Assembly: GCF_900110415.1 (NCBI RefSeq)
Contig: NZ_FODR01000013.1
Coordinates: 62,001 to 126,000, forward strand
Direction of reading: 5' to 3'
Source of the DNA: Mucilaginibacter sp. OK283
GTDB lineage: Bacteria; Bacteroidota; Bacteroidia; Sphingobacteriales; Sphingobacteriaceae
DNA: 64,000 nucleotides
Part shown: in pieces, positions 36,701 through 43,306 of the stretch
Position numbering within the stretch: the stretch's first letter is position 1
Layout of the letters: each line of letters opens with the position of its first letter
The notes under the pieces: model-generated
Seen by the model: the letters and a program-made list of their open reading frames with translations, nothing else
Database searches by the model: none
Told to the model about the DNA's origin: nothing
Made by a program: the position numbers and the translations under genes

Positions 36701-36859
36701 GGCAACGCTTACGCCGGGCATTACCAGCCCTTTGTTATCTGTTACCTTACCACTCACAGTAAATGTTGTTTGCGCCAGGGATACTTTCCCAAGCATTAAT
36801 AAAAACAGTAAGCAACAAAGGTACTTCACCTTCAAATAGGTAAAAATTCTTTCATTCAT
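33713..36859 (-). CDS. SusC/RagA family TonB-linked outer-membrane transporter
   Basis: A 1048-residue SusC-type receptor. A signal peptide (about 1-29) is followed by a CarboxypepD_reg-like domain (about 33-110, VSGKVTDNKGLVMPGVSVAVK), a plug starting near VVVVAYGTQKKESMVSSI, the SusC signature GADNASFFIRGI and GILVTTK-like GANGVILVTTK, then a 22-strand barrel ending VFNVGINVQL. It is the first gene of the susCD-lipoprotein operon. The 474 bp upstream region contains a copy of the candidate GntR operator. No N-terminal extension for an anti-sigma factor is present, which fits control by a cytosolic GntR protein instead. Confidence 0.96.
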   Translation of the reverse strand: MNERIFTYLKVKYLCCLLFLLMLGKVSLAQTTFTVSGKVTDNKGLVMPGVSVAVKHTKSGTITTVSGDYTIKVPKATDTLVFSFLGYAKQEVAINRRHTIDVVLLDDKNDLNEVVVVAYGTQKKESMVSSITTISPKELKGPTSNLTTMLAGRIAGLISYQRSGEPGADNASFFIRGITSFGSGKIDPLILIDGMESTTNTLARLQPDDIAGFSILKDAAASSLYGARGANGVILVTTKSGKVGDTKMNVRFENSTSSNTQNFALADNITYMKLSNEAALTRNPLSPLPYTQNKIDHTMAGDNPLLYPSNDWIGSLIKNYTNNQRLNLNISGGVNRAQYYISASANKDNGVLKAQSGNNFNNNVSLKSYEIRSNVNVKLTSTTEAIVRTSGDFDDYNGPIGGGGAVFGSALNANPVLFPATFPASDLPLVKHPLFGNAPRGSNGDVYDNPFADMVSGFQQYSTSTLNVQLEIKQDLKFITEGLSARAMAYTQRYAYFNLSRQYTPFYYAASPSATDPKGYTLSLLNEKSATEYLNYNQGNKIVNSSNYAEVALNYTRTFNKVHNISGLLIGIQRNYVTGNAGDLQSSLPFRNQGVSGRLTYGYDNRYLFETNFGYNGSERFARNNRFGFFPSVGVAWNVNNEKFFEPLAHTITKLKFRATYGLVGNDQIGNANDRFFYLSNVNLNDGNFGSYFGENYAYNRPGVSISRYANDGITWEKSKKTNIGMDLGLFDALNITVDAYHERRSNILMQRAYIPTTMGLTAPVSANVGVAEGKGIDFAMDYNKNFGSAWLQMRGTFTYAASKLLVNEEPAYPANEQYLSRVGQSLGEVYGLVAERLFVDDEDVKNSPKQNFGEVRGGDIKYRDLNGDGQITALDMINGLGYPTTPEIIYGFGFSFGYKNFDISTFFQGSARSSFFIDPTAISPFVANGAYQHGLLNVVANDHWSEDNRNLYAFWPRLGLTQNTNNNQPSNWWMRNGAFLRMKTAELGYSIKEKTLKRFHISGLRIYANGTNLFLISGFKLWDPEQGSNGLGYPVQKVFNVGINVQL

Positions 36860-37333
36860 GATGGGTTTGTGTAAAGATTAAACTATAAATTTGTATTTGT
36901 ATATACATAATTACATATTAAAATTACAAAAACAAATTTTTTTCATGATAAAATCTAAATAAGTTGCGCATTAGTGCACAATATGCCAATTTATCCTGTG
37001 TTTTAATGATTTAGGCACTCATAATATTTATTTTAATAACAAACATTCGAACATATTTATTAAATGTTTGTACATTATAAAATATTTTAAAAAGATGTCT
37101 TCAAAATGAGTGGATGAAGCGGAGAAACAGGCATTAAAAGGCAAAAAAAAGGAGGTTGTAATTTTTTGTAGTTTTTTTGAATTTTCTTGTACTTTTTTAG
37201 CCAAAAATTAGAATTAACCACTTAAAAATTATACATACTTGATAAGTTTTTGCATGTGAGGGGGCAAAAAGGCATAACGCAAAACAGGCCGCAAAGCGGC
37301 CTATTCAATCAAGAAATCAACTATAACCCCAAC
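36860..37333. promoter_or_regulatory. 474 bp upstream region of susC, with operator-like inverted repeat
   Basis: AT-rich and gene-free. It holds an inverted repeat ACAAACATT (37039-37047) / AATGTTTGT (37063-37071); the right arm is part of the 12 bp core ATGTTTGTACAT (37064-37075) found at two other promoters in this locus. It lies about 205 bp before the susC start codon. A TTTG / 19 bp / TAnnTTTG promoter could not be fixed. The last 50 bp hold the terminator of the gene ending at 37334. Confidence 0.5.
37286..37302 (-). terminator. terminator of the glycosidase-like gene
   Basis: AGGCCGC (37286-37292) and GCGGCCT (37296-37302) form a GC-rich stem with a 3-nt loop; on the minus strand it is followed by GTTTTG. 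It lies 32 bp after the stop at 37334 and separates this gene from susC, so they are not one transcript. Confidence 0.75.
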
Positions 37334-38632
37334 TTATTTATTTTTAGCAGCCCATTGTTTTAAAACGGCAATGGCATCGTAAAGCACCCCGGCCTCGCCC
37401 CTGAAATCGCCCGAGCCTTTTGGGGCGCCGGTTCGTACATCGTACCATTCAAAAAAACCTTTGTTGGCAATAACCCTATCCAGCATCGGCGATAGCTCGG
37501 CATAAGCATCTTTTGCGCAACCATATGACAGTAAGGGGGCTATCATGCGGCCGCCAAACCATGTCCAGTCGCCGCCATTCTGATAATCATAGGAATGCAT
37601 GTTCGGAAAGCGCTCCGTTGGGTACGGCGGGTAAACTGTAAGACCAATAGTTGCATACTTTTCTTTTGCTGCAGCGGCCAGCATCTGGCGGTTTATTTCC
37701 TTAACCTCGGCCGGGGTATTAAAGCCTGCCAGTATAGCACATATCGATCCGCCTAAATACAAAATCTCTTTTTCATTAAAATCGGGCGTAAAAGGGCTGC
37801 CATTGAGGTACAGGTGCGGGATGTATTTCTGCCGGTCCTTATCCCACAGGTATTTACGCACGTTTTTGGTAACATTAGCCGCTACCTGCGCCCAGTTTTG
37901 CTTGGCCTTATAGCCTTTAGGCTGCATGGCCACAAAATTGTGCAGGGCTATTACAAACATGGCATTATCATATATATCAATAGCCCATTTGGTTTTTTCG
38001 TTAATGGCAACACCCCAGCCGCCATCGGCCTGCACATCGCCCCAATCAATAGTGGTAGCGCCTGTAACCAGGCCGTACTTTGCCGACCAGCGGTCTTTTT
38101 GCAGGTATATAAAAGCATCCTCCATACGCTGCAACACTGTTTTGCCGCCTATCACTTCATTCAAAATGGTTTTATCGCCGGTAACATCAATATATTTTTT
38201 TACAGCCTGCACCAACGACGACTCCTGGTCGGTTTCTACAGTATTTTTATGCGCCGCCCAGCCGCGCAGCAAAGGCGAGTAGCGGTATTTGTATCCCACG
38301 TTGGCTTTAGCGCTATCTACAACACCATCAACTATATTACCATCATCATCCTGAATCTTAAAAAATAGTAGTATCTTTGTTTTAACCTCATCCTTAGGAT
38401 GTACCTGGAGCGATCCTTTAATAAAAGTATTAAAATCGCGGATCCAAACCTCGTTGTAGGATGTGCCTGCAGAAAACCCCGAAAGTAATTTTAAAGCCCT
38501 CGCCTGGATAGTATCTAACCGGCCATCGGCCATGATAGATTTGGCAAGCGCGGCTTTACCGGTTGTTTGGCCACTGGCAGATAAGCCGGTAAGTATAGAA
38601 AGCATAATAAAAAAAGACAAAAGTATTTTCAT
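37334..38632 (-). CDS. exported (alpha/alpha)6-barrel glycosidase-like protein of unknown family
   Basis: A 432-residue protein with a signal peptide (about 1-21) and the helix-rich pattern of six-hairpin glycosidases. Aromatic/acidic motifs that could line an active site are NEVWIRDFNTF (60-70), TTIDWGDVQADGGWG (about 195-209) and GGDWTWFGGRM (about 352-362). EVWIRDF is reminiscent of the MWMRDS block of GH125, and the overall pattern resembles the GH15/GH63/GH125 clan, but I cannot place it in a family. It has its own promoter and terminator inside the mannoside PUL. Candidate catalytic acids are the Asp residues of these motifs. Likely role: periplasmic trimming of the imported oligosaccharide. 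Confidence 0.8.
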   Translation of the reverse strand: MKILLSFFIMLSILTGLSASGQTTGKAALAKSIMADGRLDTIQARALKLLSGFSAGTSYNEVWIRDFNTFIKGSLQVHPKDEVKTKILLFFKIQDDDGNIVDGVVDSAKANVGYKYRYSPLLRGWAAHKNTVETDQESSLVQAVKKYIDVTGDKTILNEVIGGKTVLQRMEDAFIYLQKDRWSAKYGLVTGATTIDWGDVQADGGWGVAINEKTKWAIDIYDNAMFVIALHNFVAMQPKGYKAKQNWAQVAANVTKNVRKYLWDKDRQKYIPHLYLNGSPFTPDFNEKEILYLGGSICAILAGFNTPAEVKEINRQMLAAAAKEKYATIGLTVYPPYPTERFPNMHSYDYQNGGDWTWFGGRMIAPLLSYGCAKDAYAELSPMLDRVIANKGFFEWYDVRTGAPKGSGDFRGEAGVLYDAIAVLKQWAAKNK

Positions 38633-38701
38633 GTATAAATAATTTTTATAATTAAAAACTGTTTAGGATATAACGCAGGCAAATCTCCTGGCACTAATAA
38701 T

Positions 38702-38737
38702 ATGTACAAACATAAAAACATTAAAATTCAAACCAAA
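38702..38737 (-). promoter_or_regulatory. promoter and candidate GntR operator of the glycosidase-like gene
   Basis: On the minus strand TTTG (38737-38734), 19 bp, then TATGTTTG (38714-38707) form a perfect Bacteroidota promoter. The 12 bp core ATGTTTGTACAT (38713-38702) overlaps its -7 box. Start of transcription near 38700, about 70 nt before the ATG. The same layout recurs before the PMI gene. Confidence 0.7.
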
Positions 38738-38913
38738 TTTATTATGCGTTTTATTTGCAGAAAATATAAAGCTATCTTTAAGTTTCAGACGATGCCTGTA
38801 CAGTGTGCCGAATGTTTTATTTATAACACATAATTAGTAGACATATTAATAAAACATGTAACTAATTATTTAATTTGCACTATACTGTTCATAAAACCTG
38901 GATAAATACCAAC

Positions 38914-39648
38914 ATGAAATTTTCAATTGATCATAAAAGCAGCGTTCCGCTTCACATACAAGCCGAGAACCTGCTAAGAGAGCTAATAAAAGACCCTGAA
39001 TACCAGGCAGGTAAGCTTTTACCCAATGAAGTAGATCTGGCCAAAAAACTGGCCATATCCAGAACCACCCTGCGCCAGGCTATCAATAAACTGGTTTATG
39101 AGGAGTTGCTGATCAGGAAAAAAAAGCTGGGAACAAAAGTGGCTCAGCCAAAAATGAGCTCAAAAGCAATGAACTGGCTAAGTTTTACACAGGAAATGCA
39201 GGCTCGCGGTATCATAATTAAAAATTACGAGCTGCATATAAGCTGGGTGTACCCCGACGATTATATAGCCAACTTTTTTGATATAAAAACTGAAAAAAAG
39301 ATACTGAAAATGGAGCGCTTAAGAGGAAATTCCGACGAGGCTTTTGTTTATTTTGTATCCTATTTTCACCCCAGGATTGGCCTTACAGGCGATGAGGATT
39401 TTAAAAAACCGTTATACGAAATGCTTGAAAATGAGCATTCTGTAGTTGCAGATCTGTCAAAAGAAGAGATTAGCGCTAAAGCTGCAGATAAATTTATTGC
39501 CGGCAAACTGGAGATTGATATTGGCAGCCCGGTACTTTTCAGAAAGCGTTTTGTATTTGACCAGGGCGACCGGCCAATGGAATATAACCTGGGTTATTAT
39601 AAAGCCGAAAGTTTTGAATATACAGTGGAGAGCAGAAGGACAAGTTAA
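38914..39648 (+). CDS. GntR family transcriptional regulator with UTRA domain
   Basis: A 244-residue HutC-subfamily regulator; the ATG at 38914 is preferred over a TTG at 38875. The N-terminal winged helix (about 10-77) includes LPNEVDLAKKLAISRTTLRQAINKLV. The C-terminal UTRA ligand domain (about 90-235) is the fold that binds sugar phosphates or similar metabolites. It sits between the minus-strand susCD half and the plus-strand catabolic half and has no hybrid two-component or anti-sigma partner nearby, so it is the probable local controller. A weaker operator-like TTTGCACTATAC lies at 38874-38885, which might allow autoregulation. Confidence 0.92.
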   Translation: MKFSIDHKSSVPLHIQAENLLRELIKDPEYQAGKLLPNEVDLAKKLAISRTTLRQAINKLVYEELLIRKKKLGTKVAQPKMSSKAMNWLSFTQEMQARGIIIKNYELHISWVYPDDYIANFFDIKTEKKILKMERLRGNSDEAFVYFVSYFHPRIGLTGDEDFKKPLYEMLENEHSVVADLSKEEISAKAADKFIAGKLEIDIGSPVLFRKRFVFDQGDRPMEYNLGYYKAESFEYTVESRRTS

Positions 39649-39673
39649 GTTCAAACTAAATATTGATTACTTG

Positions 39674-39709
39674 TTTGCAATTTAAATGAAATCTAATATG
39701 TTTGCACAT
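39674..39709 (+). promoter_or_regulatory. promoter and candidate GntR operator of the PMI gene
   Basis: TTTG (39674-39677), 19 bp, TATGTTTG (39697-39704) is a perfect Bacteroidota promoter. The core ATGTTTGCACAT (39698-39709) overlaps the -7 box and start site, a position where a bound repressor would block transcription. The ATG lies 20 bp downstream. Confidence 0.75.
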
Positions 39710-39728
39710 TATAACATATAACGATTAT

Positions 39729-41540
39729 ATGAACAGAGGTCCAGTTGTAAAAAATGACGTCAAACCAGATATTCAAGAACTGAGGTCGACCAGCCAGTTC
39801 CTTATTCCGGCTGAAAAGCAGTCGGCACTAAATTCCGAATACGATATCTACCCCACATTTAAAATTGACGGGCCAATTTTTAATGGATTTGGAAAACTGG
39901 CAAGCTGGATAATTGCGCAGCAAAAAAACATCATCATTGATGGATACTCCGGCGTTTACTGGGATATTTTTGTACAACACCTTAACACCGAGCTTATTAA
40001 TAAGGATGCAAGCGTAAACTGGATAAACATCAATGACGCCCTTAAACCCGAATTGGTTATTCACGCCACAATAGCACCATTTATGGGCGGCAACGATCCT
40101 TTATTTGGAAAGATTTACGAAGGTGACCTTATCGATTTTTTTGACGAGGAACTGCTAAGCGAAATAACACCTTTAAACAACTGCCTGAATATTATTTACG
40201 GCTGTGGCGCAGCACTCAGCGGCTGGCAGGCCCCCCTTATTTACCTGGATGTACCTAAAAACGAAATCCAATTCAGGTCAAGGGCAAACAAGATCTGTAA
40301 TATTGGCGATTATCAGCCTGCAGATCCTAAAGTACAGTATAAACGTTTCTATTTTGTTGATTGGCCGGTACTTAATAAACACAAAAAGCAATTACTGCCT
40401 TCTGTTGATATAATTGTTGATGAGCAAAGGATTGATGATATCAGCTGGGCAACCGGCGATACCCTGAGGAACGCGCTAAAACAGTTATCAGGGCACATGT
40501 TTAGGGCCCGGCCATGGTTTGAGCCGGGTGTATGGGGTGGCCGCTGGATAAAAGATAATATTAATGGTTTAAACGACGAAGTGGTAAACTATGCCTGGTC
40601 GTTTGAACTGATAGCACCCGAAAATGGCCTCATACTGCAATACGATAATCATATGCTGGAAGTATCGTTAGATACCTTGTTTTTATACGATAACCAGGCT
40701 ATTTTAGGCAAAGCTGCTGCCAGGTTTGGCGATGCCTTCCCAATCAGGTTTGATTTTCTGGATACTTTTGATGGCGGTAACCTTTCGCTGCAATGCCATC
40801 CTACTGTAGCCTATACCAAGGCAAATTTTGGCGAAGATTTTACCCAGGACGAAACTTATTACATTCTTGATGCCGAACCGGATGCCGAGGTGTACCTGGG
40901 TTTCCAGGATAACATTGATAAACAGGAATTTAAAACAGTACTGGAAGATAGTTTTCAAAACAACCAGCCTGTTGAAATAAAGGACTACGTACAAACATTC
41001 CCGGCAAAAAAACATGACCTTTTCCTGATTCCGAACGGTACGGTACATTGCTCGGGCAAAAACAATATGGTGCTTGAAATAAGCGCCACGCCCTATATTT
41101 TCACCTTTAAAATGTACGATTGGCTTCGCCCGGACCTGAATGGAAATCCGCGCACATTGAATATCGACAGGGCATTTGAAAATCTAAACTTCGACAGAAA
41201 GGGTGATGTAGTTACCGATACCTTAATATCAAAACAAAGCATAGTAAAACAAGGTAAAGACTGGCAGGTAATTAACCTTACCACGCATCCAGAGCATTTT
41301 TACGCTATTGAGCGTTTTGAATTTGATACGGTTGTTGAAGAAAATACCAACAACCAATGCCATGTGTTAAGCCTGGTAGAAGGCGAAAGCATAAAAGTTA
41401 CCACCAATGGATTAACACAAATTATCCATTACGCCGAAACATTTATTATACCGGCCAACGCGTTAAGCTACACCATGACCAATACCGGCAACAACAAGGC
41501 AAAAGTGGTGAAAGCCTTTGTTAAGGATGAATGCTGTTAA
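39729..41540 (+). CDS. class I mannose-6-phosphate isomerase fused to a kinase-like N-terminal domain
   Basis: A 603-residue protein; ATG at 39729 is preferred over a TTG at 39702. The C-terminal part (about 255-570) is a class I phosphomannose isomerase: QCHP (355-358), the glutamate of QDETYYILD (E375), and GTVHC (H440) supply the zinc ligands, and the family motif YDWLRPDLNG follows. The N-terminal 240 residues resemble a uridine-kinase-like P-loop domain: IIIDGYSGVYW (68-78) aligns with a Walker A of the type DGxSGSGKS but lacks the lysine and Ser/Thr, and YLDVPKNEIQFRSRANK recalls the kinase lid. The kinase part is therefore probably inactive, possibly regulatory or structural. Interconverts mannose-6-phosphate and fructose-6-phosphate, feeding glycolysis. 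Confidence 0.88.
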   Translation: MNRGPVVKNDVKPDIQELRSTSQFLIPAEKQSALNSEYDIYPTFKIDGPIFNGFGKLASWIIAQQKNIIIDGYSGVYWDIFVQHLNTELINKDASVNWININDALKPELVIHATIAPFMGGNDPLFGKIYEGDLIDFFDEELLSEITPLNNCLNIIYGCGAALSGWQAPLIYLDVPKNEIQFRSRANKICNIGDYQPADPKVQYKRFYFVDWPVLNKHKKQLLPSVDIIVDEQRIDDISWATGDTLRNALKQLSGHMFRARPWFEPGVWGGRWIKDNINGLNDEVVNYAWSFELIAPENGLILQYDNHMLEVSLDTLFLYDNQAILGKAAARFGDAFPIRFDFLDTFDGGNLSLQCHPTVAYTKANFGEDFTQDETYYILDAEPDAEVYLGFQDNIDKQEFKTVLEDSFQNNQPVEIKDYVQTFPAKKHDLFLIPNGTVHCSGKNNMVLEISATPYIFTFKMYDWLRPDLNGNPRTLNIDRAFENLNFDRKGDVVTDTLISKQSIVKQGKDWQVINLTTHPEHFYAIERFEFDTVVEENTNNQCHVLSLVEGESIKVTTNGLTQIIHYAETFIIPANALSYTMTNTGNNKAKVVKAFVKDECC

Positions 41541-41586
41541 CTAAAAACCTAAAATAAAAATAACCCATTACCTAAATTACCATTTC

Positions 41587-42996
41587 ATGAGCCAGGAAAA
41601 TTCAAAGTCTGTACAAGGCAGGTCTACCCTATTTTTGGTGGCCATAACTTTGGTAGCTACATTGGGCGGTTTACTTTTCGGCTTCGATATGGCCGTAATT
41701 TCGGGCGTGCTGCCTTTTGTTAAAAGCCAGTTCTCGTTATCGGCCGCCACAGAAGGCTGGTTTGTATCATCGGCATTAGTTGGCTGTATCATCGGCGTAT
41801 CCTTTTCGGGCGACTTAAGTGACCGGATAGGCCGTAAAAAGATGCTGATGTTAGCGGCCATATTATTCCTGCTTTCGGCCATTGGCTCGGCGTTATCATC
41901 GGGTTTTACCTTACTCATACTGGCACGCATGCTTGGCGGTATGGGCGTTGGGGTGGCATCAATTGTAGCACCTTTGTATATCTCAGAAATTGCCCCCGCA
42001 AACGTAAGGGGCCGCCTGGTCACCTTTTACCAGCTGGCTATCACAGCGGGCATACTGGTGGCTTATTTGACCAACGCCGGCTTATTAAGTTTTTCGCTAA
42101 ATTATAAAGGCGGCGGACTGGGCGACATTTTAAACCTGGTACTGGTTAAGGAAGTATGGCGTGGCATGTTAGGTTTAGGTACAGCACCCGCGCTACTATT
42201 TTTTGTAGGCCTATGTTTTGTGCCCGAAAGCCCGCGCTGGCTTATCCAGCAAGGTAAAAATGATGAGGGGATAGCAATTTTGGCAAAAATAACCAACATG
42301 GCTTCGGCGCAAAAAGATGCCTTACTCATTCAAAATACTAAAAGCCAGGAAAAAGGATCATATAAAGAAGTGTTTTCGCCCGCCATGCGCAAGCCCTTGC
42401 TTATCGGCCTGCTGCTGCCCCTGTTTTCCCAGTTCAGCGGTATTAACGCGGTAATATATTACGGCCCGCGTATTTTAAGCGATGCGGGCATCAACATTAC
42501 CAATGCACTGCTTGGGCAAATCATTTTTGGTATAGCCAACTTCCTGTTTACCATTATAGCCATCTGGAAGGTAGATAAAATGGGGCGCAGGCCATTATAC
42601 ATTGCTGGCTCGTTGGGTGCTACAGTTTGCCTTGCATTTACCGGCATTTGTTTTTATGCAGGTACAACCAGCAGTATCTCGTTAGTCATCAGCATTATAC
42701 TATTCCTGGCTTGTTTCGCATTCTCTATAGGGCCGCTTAAATTTGTTATTGCTTCAGAAATTTTCCCTACCAAAATACGCGGCAGGGCTTTGGCTTTAAG
42801 CATAATGGTGATGTGGATTGCCGATACTATTGTGGGGCAGCTTACCCCCATGTTTTTAGGATCGGTTGGCCCGGCAGCTACCTTTTGGTTTTTCTCGGCT
42901 TGCTGCCTGCTGTCATTCTGGGTAGTATATAAAATGGTACCCGAAACCAAAGGTAAATCGCTTGAGGAGGTTCAGGAGATTTGGGCAGGGCATTGA
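41587..42996 (+). CDS. MFS sugar porter (sugar:proton symporter)
   Basis: A 469-residue, 12-helix major facilitator of the sugar porter family. Signature motifs are all present: GGLLFGFDMAVISG near the first helix, DRIGRKKML between helices 2 and 3, PESPRWLIQQGK at the end of the first half, KMGRRPL between helices 8 and 9, and PETKGKSLEEVQ at the C-terminus. It imports a monosaccharide across the inner membrane; the neighbouring PMI and GH92 genes make mannose the natural guess, but xylose or glucose porters look alike. It starts 46 bp after the PMI gene and is co-directional, so it is probably in its operon. Confidence 0.94.
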   Translation: MSQENSKSVQGRSTLFLVAITLVATLGGLLFGFDMAVISGVLPFVKSQFSLSAATEGWFVSSALVGCIIGVSFSGDLSDRIGRKKMLMLAAILFLLSAIGSALSSGFTLLILARMLGGMGVGVASIVAPLYISEIAPANVRGRLVTFYQLAITAGILVAYLTNAGLLSFSLNYKGGGLGDILNLVLVKEVWRGMLGLGTAPALLFFVGLCFVPESPRWLIQQGKNDEGIAILAKITNMASAQKDALLIQNTKSQEKGSYKEVFSPAMRKPLLIGLLLPLFSQFSGINAVIYYGPRILSDAGINITNALLGQIIFGIANFLFTIIAIWKVDKMGRRPLYIAGSLGATVCLAFTGICFYAGTTSSISLVISIILFLACFAFSIGPLKFVIASEIFPTKIRGRALALSIMVMWIADTIVGQLTPMFLGSVGPAATFWFFSACCLLSFWVVYKMVPETKGKSLEEVQEIWAGH

Positions 42997-43284
42997 GCCT
43001 CACCCTGCCCGCAAAGACTACTGTGAGTACACATTTACCAAAAGAAATTGTCATTTCGAACGAACAGAGTGGGATTGTGTGAGGGGGTGAGGAGAAATCT
43101 TATGCGATTTGCATTCCGAGGGGCTATGTTGATGCAGGGCGTTCAAGATTTCTCCTCGTACCTCGTTCGAAATGACAACTTCTTTTTATAGGAACTTGTG
43201 TGTGTGCCCAGCAGCTTTTGGAAAGGGTTCTTGATTTGCATATTTTTTAAGTCCTCTCCTTTGGAGAGGATTTAGGTGAGGCTC
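42995..43284. repeat. nested inverted repeats between the MFS and GH92 genes
   Basis: The 310 bp gap has an outer pair GAGCCTCACC (42995-43004) / GGTGAGGCTC (43275-43284). Inside is a long hairpin with 23-nt arms, 43041-43063 and 43163-43185 (one mismatch), plus inner arms GGAGAAATCT (43091-43100) / AGATTTCTCC (43146-43155). A third small hairpin lies at 43249-43273. This is the form of a short non-coding mobile or REP-like element; no gene is visible in it. The outer left arm covers the MFS stop codon. Confidence 0.75.
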
Positions 43285-43306
43285 TTAACGATATATAAAA
43301 AGCAAT

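Noticed and set aside
38875..38913. The upstream TTG start for the GntR gene.
   Set aside because: It adds 13 residues that do not match the GntR N-terminus and overlaps the promoter region; the ATG at 38914 gives the normal start MKFSIDHKS.
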